From positions 186,001-250,000 of the forward strand of contig NZ_WHOD01000109.1 of assembly GCF_013141765.1 (NCBI RefSeq): DNA of 64,000 nucleotides, in the 5' to 3' direction. The stretch is from Paenibacillus foliorum. Its GTDB lineage: Bacteria; Bacillota; Bacilli; Paenibacillales; NBRC-103111. Below the pieces are notes generated by a model. That model saw nothing but the letters and a program-made list of their open reading frames with translations. It ran no database searches and had not been told where the DNA came from. The position numbers and the translations under genes are program-made. This document shows positions 43,411-52,657 of this stretch, piece by piece. Each line of letters begins with the position of its first letter. Within the stretch, counting starts at the first letter, position 1.

Positions 43411-43974
43411 TTAGACAACAAATCCAATTTTATTTATTAATTCTTCATACATTTTGGCTTTATCTTGAGAAGATATGTTTCCACTTATTGTGTAACTAGC
43501 GTCATATACTTTAGCACTATCCATCAACATTTCGGTTTTTTCCATGTATTTCTCTATTGAAGATATGACTTTAGCTGGATTTCCAGCTACTATACTTCCT
43601 TGCGGAATACATTTTGTTACAACACTCCCAACTGCAACTATAGAGTTTTGTCCGATAGTAACACCAGGCATAATCAACGCCCTTGCACCAATAAATACGT
43701 TGTCTTCTATAGTAATACTACCAACCTTTGTGTATTTTTTTTCTCTTTTAGTGCTAGCATCATGAGTCAGTAAATATGCTTGAGGTGCTATAGTCACGTT
43801 ATTTCCTATCTTTATTAACCAACAATGAGAGTAGTCAAAGGTTACACCCGGTTGAATGGAACAATTATCTCCTATTCTCATACCCATCTTTATATAATCT
43901 TCTATCCATACTTCTTCTAGAACATACTTTCTAAGTCTAGCCCTAAAAAAACTAAACATGCTTTTTATTACCAT
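43411..43974 (-). CDS. Left-handed beta-helix O-acyltransferase
   Basis: This 187-residue protein has hexapeptide repeats (MRIGDNCSIQPGVTF, WLIKIGNNVTIAPQAYLLTH, IEDNVFIGARALIMPGVTIG) in the style of maltose O-acetyltransferase-like enzymes, and an N-terminal basic stretch. It probably acetylates a hydroxyl of an EPS sugar. It follows the GH88/GH105-like gene by three bases and is in EPS operon 2. Confidence 0.8.
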   Translation of the reverse strand: MVIKSMFSFFRARLRKYVLEEVWIEDYIKMGMRIGDNCSIQPGVTFDYSHCWLIKIGNNVTIAPQAYLLTHDASTKREKKYTKVGSITIEDNVFIGARALIMPGVTIGQNSIVAVGSVVTKCIPQGSIVAGNPAKVISSIEKYMEKTEMLMDSAKVYDASYTISGNISSQDKAKMYEELINKIGFVV

Positions 43975-43977
43975 TAT

Positions 43978-45159
43978 TTACACAACCTTAGGATTGTTTT
44001 TTGAGTTCATCAATCGGATACAAAAGCCTTGGGTAAAGGGCAGTATATTAAACAACAAGGAGTATATGCCTATATCTTTCGTGTCTCCTTGCGAGAAATC
44101 TACTTCTCCATTTCGTCTGGTTACTCTCATCAAGTATTGAATAGCTCTATCTGCGCTATCTAAACACGGTGTCGAGATATCCTCTATCTTGGCTGCATTT
44201 AATAAGAACCACCCCAATGTGGCTGTCGTTGAAGAATCCGGCCTGCACTCACCTCTAGCAACCGTCCAGTTCCAATTCCCACTATCCTGCTGAAAGGCAA
44301 TCGCTGCTTTGGCAAACTTCTTCACACTTTCCTCCAAAACGGGTTTATATTCATGGTCTTTAGGCAGTTCATTCCAAGCATCGATAAGGCCTATTGCGAA
44401 CCAACCTAACCCTCTTCCCCATCCGTATAACCCAAGAGGTGCTTTATTTTCTACCTGATACGCATGGCTTGGGATAAAATGCTGCTCTAACATCCCGTAT
44501 TCCTCATACGCTTTAATTTGCTTCACAGCAAGCTCAACACATTCCTTTTTTTGATATCGAGTGCCATAAGCAACTAAAAAAGGACATATAAAACCAATGG
44601 TATCCACATATCTATAGTTTTTCATAAATTTCCGATATTGTACGGTGCCTTCATCCCCGATATGCTCTTGAATCATAGCCCACGTGGAATCAAAGGCTTT
44701 CTTATAAAGATCTGGATTAATGAAGCTTAATGTTATTACAGCATAAGCAAGAATAGCACCGTCTACTTCCTTAGGCATTTTAATCCATTGACCATTCTGA
44801 TCGAATTTTAAGCTCAAGAACTTCATTAGCTCACGCTGGACTTCCTGATCCTTATTGGTTTTCAAGTATTCCGACAGCCCTAACAGCAAGGAGGCTTCTT
44901 GCCAATGCTGTATAGCGTGTTTCGTGTAATTCCCCTTCAACATATCGATGACAACCCACCTAGTGTTATCCGTTACTTTGATCTTAGGTGTTGTATTAAG
45001 CCACTTGGCACCAATTCGAGTTATAGATTTATTCCATACCTGTTTATCCTGATACCTGCCAATATGAATTCTGCTTAACCAATCTTTACCTAATGGAACC
45101 AGATCAATCAGAATAATCACGCACACAATACTTAAAAGCAGAGGGCTTATTAGTTGCAT
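43978..45159 (-). CDS. GH88/GH105-like unsaturated glycoside hydrolase
   Basis: This 393-residue protein has an N-terminal membrane anchor (LLSIVCVIILIDLVPLG) and an alpha/alpha-barrel with KEVDGAILAYAVI (Asp), YVDTIGFICPFLVAYG (catalytic-type Asp) and GLYGWGRGLGWFAIGLIDAW. These match unsaturated rhamnogalacturonyl/glucuronyl hydrolases (YteR-like). The family cuts sugars left unsaturated by lyases, so it may trim EPS at the outer membrane face. AAAGGAAAG precedes the ATG. Being in an EPS gene cluster suggests turnover or tailoring. Confidence 0.75.
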   Translation of the reverse strand: MQLISPLLLSIVCVIILIDLVPLGKDWLSRIHIGRYQDKQVWNKSITRIGAKWLNTTPKIKVTDNTRWVVIDMLKGNYTKHAIQHWQEASLLLGLSEYLKTNKDQEVQRELMKFLSLKFDQNGQWIKMPKEVDGAILAYAVITLSFINPDLYKKAFDSTWAMIQEHIGDEGTVQYRKFMKNYRYVDTIGFICPFLVAYGTRYQKKECVELAVKQIKAYEEYGMLEQHFIPSHAYQVENKAPLGLYGWGRGLGWFAIGLIDAWNELPKDHEYKPVLEESVKKFAKAAIAFQQDSGNWNWTVARGECRPDSSTTATLGWFLLNAAKIEDISTPCLDSADRAIQYLMRVTRRNGEVDFSQGDTKDIGIYSLLFNILPFTQGFCIRLMNSKNNPKVV

Positions 45160-45183
45160 AACATTTGATCTTTCCTTTCATGA

Positions 45184-46365
45184 CTACTTAAATAATGCAT
45201 ATAATTTATGAATCTCCGACTCCGTTCCTAGCTTTTCATTGGATAAATTAACTATGAAATGCTTCCTTAAATGCTCGTCATCGATTAGTGATTTAATTCC
45301 CTCGAAGATCGATCTAGGGGTCATTTCCACAATCAATCCATTTTCGTTGTTATTAATTTGATCTTTAGCCGTGTTAAAATTAGTTACAACAATAGGCTTC
45401 TGTAGAATCTTCGCCTCATCTACGGCAATAGACTTCCCTTCGAACCGTGAAGGCTGAACATAGATATCGGCTTCTTTAATGTAGGGGTATGGATTTTCTT
45501 TGTTTCCCAATAAACAGAAAATCCCTTGAAGCCCATATTCCTCGATCAGCTGCTCAAGCTTACTTCTCTCTTCACCTTCGCCAATTACATACCACTTGAC
45601 CTGATAGCCATTTTGAATAAGCACCCTGCAGGCTTCGATAGCAAGCGTAAAGCCTTTTGCATCATGTAACCTGCCCACCGAAACTAGCTTGATTGCTTCG
45701 ACGTCTATATCCGTTTTTTCTAACGACAGATTATGAATAGCGGTAGGAGATACGATATTGTACATAATTTTCACTTTGCGCTCATACATAGGAAATCTCT
45801 TCTTCAGAATATTACTGCATTCTTCAGATACCGTTACCAGGTGATCCAACTGTTCAAAATAAGCTTGATCCAAATAAGGATCCATCCCAAGCTTGTCATA
45901 GTCACTATGTATAAAACCTATTTTCATAGCTGCTTTTACTTTATCAATGCAGAAATAAATGGGGTTTTTCTCAAGATACCCAATTGCGATGTCATAGCTT
46001 TGATCTATATTTTTCAACGATTTCGATATGTACTTCCAAACCCTTTGCTGACATCGAACTCTCTTTTTTTCGGTTTTATAAATATAACCCGCGCGAATTC
46101 TTGATAGAGCCAAATTAACTCTTCCACGTTTGAGACAATCCGCAACAGCCTGCTTTATAGGCATATCGTAGTACCGATATTCAGGCTGCTCTTCCAGCAG
46201 GTTTACCTGACTCGGGATTTTTTTCATAAACATTCCTTCATGCTCAAACAGAAACAGATCCACATCATATGCCGAGTAATCCATCGTCTCTAACAAAGAA
46301 ATAAGGGCCTTTTCCGCCCCGCCACAGCTTAAATTATTAATAACAAAGAGTACTTTTTTCTTCAT
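45184..46365 (-). CDS. GT4 glycosyltransferase, tandem copy A
   Basis: This GT-B enzyme of about 393 residues starts KKVLFVINNLSCGGAEKALI, with the donor site SVGRLHDAKGFTLAIEACR and YVQPSRFEGKSIAVDEAKIL. It resembles the next gene (46371-47567) over its full length. ATG 46365 follows CAGGTGA; GTG 46374 overlaps the previous stop as GTGA. It belongs to the GT4 type common in EPS loci; sugars unknown. Confidence 0.86.
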   Translation of the reverse strand: MKKKVLFVINNLSCGGAEKALISLLETMDYSAYDVDLFLFEHEGMFMKKIPSQVNLLEEQPEYRYYDMPIKQAVADCLKRGRVNLALSRIRAGYIYKTEKKRVRCQQRVWKYISKSLKNIDQSYDIAIGYLEKNPIYFCIDKVKAAMKIGFIHSDYDKLGMDPYLDQAYFEQLDHLVTVSEECSNILKKRFPMYERKVKIMYNIVSPTAIHNLSLEKTDIDVEAIKLVSVGRLHDAKGFTLAIEACRVLIQNGYQVKWYVIGEGEERSKLEQLIEEYGLQGIFCLLGNKENPYPYIKEADIYVQPSRFEGKSIAVDEAKILQKPIVVTNFNTAKDQINNNENGLIVEMTPRSIFEGIKSLIDDEHLRKHFIVNLSNEKLGTESEIHKLYALFK

Positions 46366-46370
46366 AACTT

Positions 46371-47567
46371 TCACCTGTTCAGAAGATTATAGAATTTATT
46401 AATTTCTTCTTCCGTTCCTAATTTTAAACTTGCTAAGTTTAAGCTCAGCTTATTTCTCAAGCTTGTATCCTTAATCAACTTCTCAATCCCTGCTGCCATG
46501 GCGTCCGCGTTCATATCAACAATTAATCCATCCGTTCCGTCTTTAATCTGATCCTTCGCCGTGTTGAAATTCGTAACTATGATCGGCTTATTCAAGATTT
46601 TAGCCTCATCAATAGCAATGGACTTTCCTTCGAACCTGGAGGTTTGCGCATAAATGTCAGCTTGCATCAAATATGGATAAGGGTTGGACTTCAAGCCTAA
46701 TAATTTAAAATGGTTCTGCAAATGATTGGCATGAATGAGATGGGTCAGCTTTTCCCTTTCCTCACCATCACCAATAATGTTCCATTTTATCTTATATCCA
46801 CGATCGATCAGCCTCTTGCAAGCCTCAATCGCTATTTCAAAAGCCTTCTGATAATGCAGCCGACCAATGGAAAGGATGTTGAATTCATCTTCTTTACGAT
46901 TGTATACATCGATATTATCTTGATTAGCCATTTGATAGATCATCGTTGGCGATACAATATTGTAAATAACCTTCACTTTATTTTTCAGATCGGGAAATCT
47001 ATTTTTAAGTATAAGGGCACACTCTTCAGACACTGTAACAATACTATCCATTTGCTCGAAATACTTGTGATCGAACTGAGGATCCATTCCTAATTGATCA
47101 TAATCAATATGTACCCAGCCTATTTTCTTAGCAGCGTCCACCTTATCTATACAGTAATAGCTCGCCGTTTTCTCTAGAAAACCAATGGCAACATCATATC
47201 TCTTCTCAATTTTAGTCAACGATTTAGCAAGGTACTTCCAATTGTACTGCTCCCTTTGCGAGACGTTGGAAATGTTTCTATACCTCAATGAAAACATCAA
47301 CCGATTATAAGCTAAACTGACATTCCCCTTGAATAGGAGCTTCTTAAATGCTTGAAATAACGGCAAAGTAAACAACTCAAAGTTCTCCGATATAGGGATA
47401 AGCCGTACTTCCTTGGGGATGAACTCCAGGAACAAACCACTATGATACAATAAAAATAAATCCACATTGTACAAGTTATAATCGATCTTACTTAGCAAGG
47501 TGATCAGGCTCTTCTCTCCACCGCCCGAGGTCAAGTTGGGCATAATAAACAGTAGATTTTTTTTCAT
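46371..47567 (-). CDS. GT4 glycosyltransferase, tandem copy B
   Basis: This 398-residue GT-B enzyme starts KKNLLFIMPNLTSGGGEKSL, with SIGRLHYQKAFEIAIEACKR and YAQTSRFEGKSIAIDEAKIL. It is a close paralogue of the gene at 45184, so it is a second tandem duplication in this locus. Its stop overlaps the next gene's upstream start. It probably adds a similar sugar in another linkage. Confidence 0.86.
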   Translation of the reverse strand: MKKNLLFIMPNLTSGGGEKSLITLLSKIDYNLYNVDLFLLYHSGLFLEFIPKEVRLIPISENFELFTLPLFQAFKKLLFKGNVSLAYNRLMFSLRYRNISNVSQREQYNWKYLAKSLTKIEKRYDVAIGFLEKTASYYCIDKVDAAKKIGWVHIDYDQLGMDPQFDHKYFEQMDSIVTVSEECALILKNRFPDLKNKVKVIYNIVSPTMIYQMANQDNIDVYNRKEDEFNILSIGRLHYQKAFEIAIEACKRLIDRGYKIKWNIIGDGEEREKLTHLIHANHLQNHFKLLGLKSNPYPYLMQADIYAQTSRFEGKSIAIDEAKILNKPIIVTNFNTAKDQIKDGTDGLIVDMNADAMAAGIEKLIKDTSLRNKLSLNLASLKLGTEEEINKFYNLLNR

Positions 47568-47581
47568 TATATACCTCTACT

Positions 47582-48742
47582 TTATTGAATTAGTTGATCT
47601 AAATACTCTACAGCTTTGTAGGACATTTTCTTGATATTCGGGATAGATTTTTGCAGCCTTAATTTGAGTTCCTTTTCCTCTCTTACCATTTCGTCAAACT
47701 TGGCCATGAGCTTCTGACTGTTTGATATTTCATCTATGCTCAGAACCAATTTTTCTTCTCCGAATATATCCTTAGAGATCCCTTTGGATTTAATGCTGTA
47801 CCCCAATACCATAGTAGGAACAAAATTAGAATAAGCTGCTATTGTTGCATGAGTTCGAGCGCCAATAAAAAATCTCATCCGTGAGATATACCCTTTATAT
47901 TGAATGGCATTGAGATGACCAGGTAAAAGAATAACCCTGCTATTGGCTTTAAATTGCTCATAATAATTATGAAGAATTTCATAATCATTATTACCGTCCT
48001 CCATAACATGTGGAGTTAGCGCGATCGTCATATCCGTAGTAATGAGAATGTGGTTGATAAGGTCCCTAACCGCCAATTGTGATTCCCTATTCCTTTTCCA
48101 TACTAAAGGACTGAAATTGAGACCGACTGTATTCCCCACCTGCCATCCTTCCGGTAATTCCAGCTCTTCCTTCTCCATTGTAAAAGCTGAATCTGCACAT
48201 AACTTAACATTAGTTAAGCCTTTGCCCACCAATAAGTGATAAGTCAAGCTTTCACGGGCTAATATCAAATCAAACTGCTTCAGATCCTGCAATTTCCTCT
48301 CTGACATATCCTCTGGGCCAATAGAACAACCCCAAAGCACTAACTTTTTACCTTGCGCTTTCACTCGTCGATTGATCTCATACCAACCAGGCTGCTCTCC
48401 GTAGCAATAGTTATCACCGCCTATAGATAAACACACATCCATGTTAGGAATGTGCTTAACAATATTGTTATGAATTTTGCCCAACGCATAGGTCTCATCA
48501 TTAAAAAATTTCACCTTCATCGAGGAGAGAAGCCAATCATAGGAATACTTTCTGATATATAGGTCCGTCCCATCATAGATTCCATCCAATTTGGAAATGA
48601 TCTTATCCGTTTCAGGCTTTCCCGATGCCAAGTATATCGTTGCACCCTTTATTTTCTCTTTAATTAGGTTAGTCGATGAGCGTACAATAGCCTCACATCC
48701 TCTATTCAAGCTGCCGCCATGGGCAAACATCATAATCTTCAT
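47582..48742 (-). CDS. Polysaccharide pyruvyl transferase family protein
   Basis: This 386-residue protein has the CsaB/EpsO-like pattern: MKIMMFAHGGSLNRGCEAIV, then CLSIGGDNYCYGEQPGWYE, VLWGCSIGPEDM and IGARTHATIAAYSNFVPTMVL. It would add a ketal-linked pyruvate from phosphoenolpyruvate to an EPS sugar, giving negative charge. GAGGAATTG lies before the ATG. In the Bacillus eps operon the same activity is EpsO, but here it lies in operon 2 between glycosyltransferase genes. Confidence 0.83.
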   Translation of the reverse strand: MKIMMFAHGGSLNRGCEAIVRSSTNLIKEKIKGATIYLASGKPETDKIISKLDGIYDGTDLYIRKYSYDWLLSSMKVKFFNDETYALGKIHNNIVKHIPNMDVCLSIGGDNYCYGEQPGWYEINRRVKAQGKKLVLWGCSIGPEDMSERKLQDLKQFDLILARESLTYHLLVGKGLTNVKLCADSAFTMEKEELELPEGWQVGNTVGLNFSPLVWKRNRESQLAVRDLINHILITTDMTIALTPHVMEDGNNDYEILHNYYEQFKANSRVILLPGHLNAIQYKGYISRMRFFIGARTHATIAAYSNFVPTMVLGYSIKSKGISKDIFGEEKLVLSIDEISNSQKLMAKFDEMVREEKELKLRLQKSIPNIKKMSYKAVEYLDQLIQ

Positions 48743-48759
48743 TTCTGCAATTCCTCCTA

Positions 48760-49791
48760 TTAATATTTATTTCTGAGTCTGCTATAAGTTGTAACACAAT
48801 ACAAACCTACCGTAGACTTGCTTCGTATCATATCTGTAATGAATTTTTCATATCTACCTGAATTTCTGTAGCCTTCACTGTAATAAGCAGCTAACGCCTC
48901 TCTAACATACTTATTGCTTATCATATTCTTTACATAGGTATATCTTTGATGGAAGCTTAACTCAGCAGACGGTGTAAAATAAATATGAATATAAGACATA
49001 ACATTCTGTATAAGCTTTGCTGACTTTAATTGCTTGATCTTCGTTTTATCCAAATTACTTGTATGTAGTTCTGGCAGTTCCAAATTAAATACCTCTAGAG
49101 CCCTTTTAAAATAATCATTTTCCTTTAAATTTCTAGTAGCGCTTCCCGCTACCTCCCGATAATAGTAACCCGAATACTCTATATACTTCATATGAACGGC
49201 ATAACTGAAGAAACGTACGTTAAACATTCCATCTTCACCTAATGCAACCTTATCTGGGAAACTTACTTTGTTGCTTCTTATTATTTCGTTTTTATATACC
49301 TTATTCCATACCGTATTTAGATTGTCCGTCTTAATGAAATAAGGCAGTATTTCCTCCTCTATAAATCCTCTTGAAAGAACAGTATCTGTAGGAAACGGAT
49401 AGTGATTAATGACCTTATGTCCTTCAAGCTCACTTTCAAAATTAGAAATCACCACATCACAATCATCTAGTTTGGCTGCATGGTATAAGGTTTCATACAT
49501 ATCGGGTTTGATACAGTCGTCAGCATCTACAAATCCTATATATTCACCGGCAGCTAACTGTAAGCCCTTATTCCTTGCCATGCTGACACCTTGATTTTCC
49601 TGATTGATCAGCTTTATTCTAGTGCTGCTATTCATATAACTCTCAATAATTTGCCTGCTGTTGTCTATCGATCCATCATTGATGAATATGAACTCACATT
49701 CTTGCAGCGTCTGGCACAATAGAGACTCTATACATTCGGCAATATAGGTATTGGCATTGTATACAGGTATTATTACACTAACTTTGTACAT
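48760..49791 (-). CDS. Family 2 glycosyltransferase
   Basis: This 343-residue GT-A enzyme starts KVSVIIPVYNANTYIAECIE, with FINDGSIDNSRQIIE and the D-x-D motif YIGFVDADDCIKPDMYETL. It shares the general plan of the tandem pair at 39657 and 40760 but is not close to either. Its start follows AGAGGTGTG that lies in the end of the upstream GT4 gene. Confidence 0.84.
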   Translation of the reverse strand: MYKVSVIIPVYNANTYIAECIESLLCQTLQECEFIFINDGSIDNSRQIIESYMNSSTRIKLINQENQGVSMARNKGLQLAAGEYIGFVDADDCIKPDMYETLYHAAKLDDCDVVISNFESELEGHKVINHYPFPTDTVLSRGFIEEEILPYFIKTDNLNTVWNKVYKNEIIRSNKVSFPDKVALGEDGMFNVRFFSYAVHMKYIEYSGYYYREVAGSATRNLKENDYFKRALEVFNLELPELHTSNLDKTKIKQLKSAKLIQNVMSYIHIYFTPSAELSFHQRYTYVKNMISNKYVREALAAYYSEGYRNSGRYEKFITDMIRSKSTVGLYCVTTYSRLRNKY

Positions 49792-49793
49792 CG

Positions 49794-51020
49794 TTATATC
49801 ACACCTCTGCTTAGCCTTACATCCTCCATGATTTCGTAGAGCTTATTGAGTTCAAACGTATTGCTATAATCCTTATCTTTTATTCGATCTATTAGAGTTC
49901 TGCTTAGCTCATCGCTTTCTACAAATTTCTGTATTCCTTCTACAATTCCTTCGACACTTAATGTACAAATGAACCCGTCGACACCCTCTTCAACCTGACT
50001 CCTTGCAGTGGGATAATTTGTTATAAGTATCGGCTTGCCTAATATTTGGGCCTCAGTAACCGTAACCGCTTTTCCCTCATACCTGGAAGGCTGCACATAT
50101 AAGTCACAGGCTTGGATATAGGGATATGGATTCGTTTTTTTACCTAAAAGGATGAAGCTATCTTCCAGACTATGATAAGCTATAAGTTGTTTCAGCTCAG
50201 TTTCATATCCGCCATACCCTATTACATACCACTTAATATTCGTGAGCCCCTTATCATGAAGCTTTTTCAAGGCCTCAACCGCCATATCAAAGCCCTTCAC
50301 AAAAGACAATCGGCCCACCGATACAATAGTAAAAGCTTCAGCCGTCTTCTTCTGGATAGAACTGGTCTCCGCAGCCATTTTTTTAATAAATGCAGGCGAG
50401 GTTATATTTTCGACCACTATCACTTTTTTTTCTAAGGAAGGATATGCAGCCAGAAATGACTTGGTACAAGCTTCCGATACGGATGCAATAGAATCAAATT
50501 TGTTCCATACAGCGAGATCGAGCTTATTATCTATTTCCAGCTCACTGTAATCGGTATGGATCCAAGCAATCTTCTTATCCGCAGTGACTTTCTGGGCAAT
50601 CAGGTCATGTGGCCAAGCATAGCTGATAGCAAGATCATACCTCTGAGGAATTCTAGGCATAAAATACGATGTATACTTGGAAACAAGCTGCATTTGAATA
50701 TATCCGGGGCCTTCTTTCAAATTCCTGAACATTGCTTTATATTTGGCTATACCTTTGCACACTATTCTTATGAATGATGTCGAATAATGACCTTCTTTTA
50801 TACATTGAATTATGGGCTTTCTATACACCGTGTAGTTGTCGATTTGCGGCAGCACATGAACTTGCTTAGGTATCAGACTCATAAAGTCCCCTGCATGATT
50901 GCATATTAACAAGTCAACCTTATACCGATCATAATCGAAGCTTTCCAGCATGTTAATCAAGCTTCTTTCTATACCGCCTATTTCCATATCATAAACAGAT
51001 ATTAAAACATTCTTTTTCAT
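49794..51020 (-). CDS. GT4 glycosyltransferase
   Basis: This 408-residue GT-B enzyme starts KKNVLISVYDMEIGGIERSL, with SVGRLSFVKGFDMAVEALKK and YVQPSRYEGKAVTVTEAQIL. It is related to the copies at 45184 and 46371 but more distant. It is two bases from the GT2 gene downstream, showing tight coupling. The donor and acceptor are unknown. Confidence 0.84.
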   Translation of the reverse strand: MKKNVLISVYDMEIGGIERSLINMLESFDYDRYKVDLLICNHAGDFMSLIPKQVHVLPQIDNYTVYRKPIIQCIKEGHYSTSFIRIVCKGIAKYKAMFRNLKEGPGYIQMQLVSKYTSYFMPRIPQRYDLAISYAWPHDLIAQKVTADKKIAWIHTDYSELEIDNKLDLAVWNKFDSIASVSEACTKSFLAAYPSLEKKVIVVENITSPAFIKKMAAETSSIQKKTAEAFTIVSVGRLSFVKGFDMAVEALKKLHDKGLTNIKWYVIGYGGYETELKQLIAYHSLEDSFILLGKKTNPYPYIQACDLYVQPSRYEGKAVTVTEAQILGKPILITNYPTARSQVEEGVDGFICTLSVEGIVEGIQKFVESDELSRTLIDRIKDKDYSNTFELNKLYEIMEDVRLSRGVI

Positions 51021-51053
51021 ATTAATCCCCTCTGGTTCATGTAAAGTTATCCC

Positions 51054-51686
51054 TTAGATGACTTCAGATAATGGCTTGGAATGGCTATAATGTATGATTT
51101 TATTTTCCCTCTTATTAAGAAAAAGAGTGTTCGCAGGAACGTTGCCCTTTACGACACTACCAGCTGCTATCACTGCATTATCACCTATTACGGTATCCCT
51201 CAAAACTACAACATTAGAACCAATCCACACATTTTCACCAATGATGACTTCACCCATTATCAGGTGACCGTCTGTCGTATTCTTATAATTATGATCATGA
51301 TCATTTATACACACATTAGGTGCTATCTTCGTATTTCTTCCAATCGATATCTTATTCACACAATTAATATTACAGTTATCATTAATAAAAACTTTTTCCT
51401 CAATAGTCAGCCGCCCGTTAAAATCTACCCTTATGCTTGCATTTTTCCTAATAAATACAAATTTCCCTACATAGACCTTGGACCTTTTGTTAAAAATCTC
51501 GATTCTGCTATGAGCCTGGAGGGAGAATAAGGATGATCGGATGTTTCTAAAATAAAGCAGCTTGAATAAGCCGCCTCTGATGAATCCTATTAAATGTGAA
51601 ATATTCATAATGAAGGTCAAGTAAATGCCTCGGGTTCGACATTCGGAAGCAAGCACTGACATTATTTTTTTCAATAGGTGTATCAT
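51054..51686 (-). CDS. Left-handed beta-helix acyltransferase
   Basis: This protein of about 210 residues has hexapeptide repeats (VYVGKFVFIRKNASIRV, NKISIGRNTKIAPNVCIND, GENVWIGSNVVVLRDTVIGD), the end of which is typical of WcaF/NodL-type acetyltransferases. ATG 51686 follows AAGGAGA; ATG 51692 overlaps that site. It probably O-acetylates an EPS sugar. Confidence 0.82.
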   Translation of the reverse strand: MIHLLKKIMSVLASECRTRGIYLTFIMNISHLIGFIRGGLFKLLYFRNIRSSLFSLQAHSRIEIFNKRSKVYVGKFVFIRKNASIRVDFNGRLTIEEKVFINDNCNINCVNKISIGRNTKIAPNVCINDHDHNYKNTTDGHLIMGEVIIGENVWIGSNVVVLRDTVIGDNAVIAAGSVVKGNVPANTLFLNKRENKIIHYSHSKPLSEVI

Positions 51687-51711
51687 GTCCATTCTCCTTA
51701 AGAACCGGCAT

Positions 51712-52446
51712 CTACATGTACTTCCTCAGTCTAGCGATATTGTTGCCACCAATAATTTTGGATAGTGCTAACTTCATGTTGCTCTTGAATCTTTCTTTGG
51801 GCGGCAGCCAGCTTTTATAAAAGTGATGCATGGTATATGTATTTGGAGTAATAAATTTTCTGCAGTTTATATAATCATACGGGGAAAAATAGGTCTGGGG
51901 ATAAAATGCGCCTATACCTTCTATTTCTTGATACTCACCATTGGCTTTCACACCAATACCTTCCAGTATCTTGGTTATGATAGCAACGTTAGTTAGAACA
52001 TCATGAGTACCGTCTTCTTTAATAAATACTTTCTGTTCATACGAATCTAAAAAAATTTCTATCAGCTTGTTTCCTTTAGCTGCGCCTATCGTACTTGTAG
52101 CAATGTAATTCTCTTGTTCAAATCCCCAGAATGAATCATGATGCAATAGATCATCAAAGGGTTTGAACACCTCAACATCCGTGTCCAGATAAATGCCGCC
52201 AAAATTGTATAATGCATATACTCTTACGTAGTCACTAACAAACGCGAATTTTTTGGACTCATAAGCCTCTCTTACATATGTAATACTGCCTATATCAAAG
52301 TTATTTTCATTCCACTCCAAAATTTGATAATCGGGTAAGCTTTGTTTCCAGGTAGCAATGCTTTTTTTAACTAGATCAGGCTTTTCTTTCCCTCCAAACC
52401 AACAATAATGGATAATCTTGTCGATTTTATCAGTACTCGGATTCAT
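51712..52446 (-). CDS. GT32 family glycosyltransferase
   Basis: This GT-A enzyme of about 244 residues starts IDKIIHYCWFGGKEKPDLVK, and has the GT32 D-x-D motif in GGIYLDTDVEVFKPFDDLLH. It belongs to the OCH1-like/capsular polysaccharide group common in surface polymer loci. ATG 52446 is chosen because AAGGAGAAG precedes it; the upstream open frame is not a real extension but covers the end of the small zinc-ribbon-like gene. Confidence 0.82.
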   Translation of the reverse strand: MNPSTDKIDKIIHYCWFGGKEKPDLVKKSIATWKQSLPDYQILEWNENNFDIGSITYVREAYESKKFAFVSDYVRVYALYNFGGIYLDTDVEVFKPFDDLLHHDSFWGFEQENYIATSTIGAAKGNKLIEIFLDSYEQKVFIKEDGTHDVLTNVAIITKILEGIGVKANGEYQEIEGIGAFYPQTYFSPYDYINCRKFITPNTYTMHHFYKSWLPPKERFKSNMKLALSKIIGGNNIARLRKYM

Positions 52447-52459
52447 AGTAACTTCTCCT

Positions 52460-52624
52460 TCAGGATGATTCTTGTTTTCCATCTCCATCCCCACTGCAAT
52501 CGGCACATTGTAATGCAACAGGAATATCTTTTTTATAAAAACCGGTTTTCATGATTCCGATAGCCAGCTTTTCTTCAACCAGCTTTTGGCATTTCATACA
52601 ATAGACCATTGTCACGCCGAACAT
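52460..52624 (-). CDS. Small CxxC-x32-CxxC zinc-ribbon-like protein
   Basis: This 54-residue frame is MFGVTMVYCMKCQKLVEEKL then a middle part with two hydrophobic clusters and VALQCADCSGDGDG at the end. Two C-x2-C knuckles (residues 9-12 and 40-43) suggest bound zinc. Starts at ATG 52624, GTG 52615 or ATG 52609 are possible; GAGGTGG lies just before the first. It sits between the EpsM-like gene and the GT32 gene in operon 2. I do not recognise the family. Confidence 0.55.
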   Translation of the reverse strand: MFGVTMVYCMKCQKLVEEKLAIGIMKTGFYKKDIPVALQCADCSGDGDGKQESS

Positions 52625-52657
52625 CACCACCTCATTATAAATACATACGGCCTCTTA

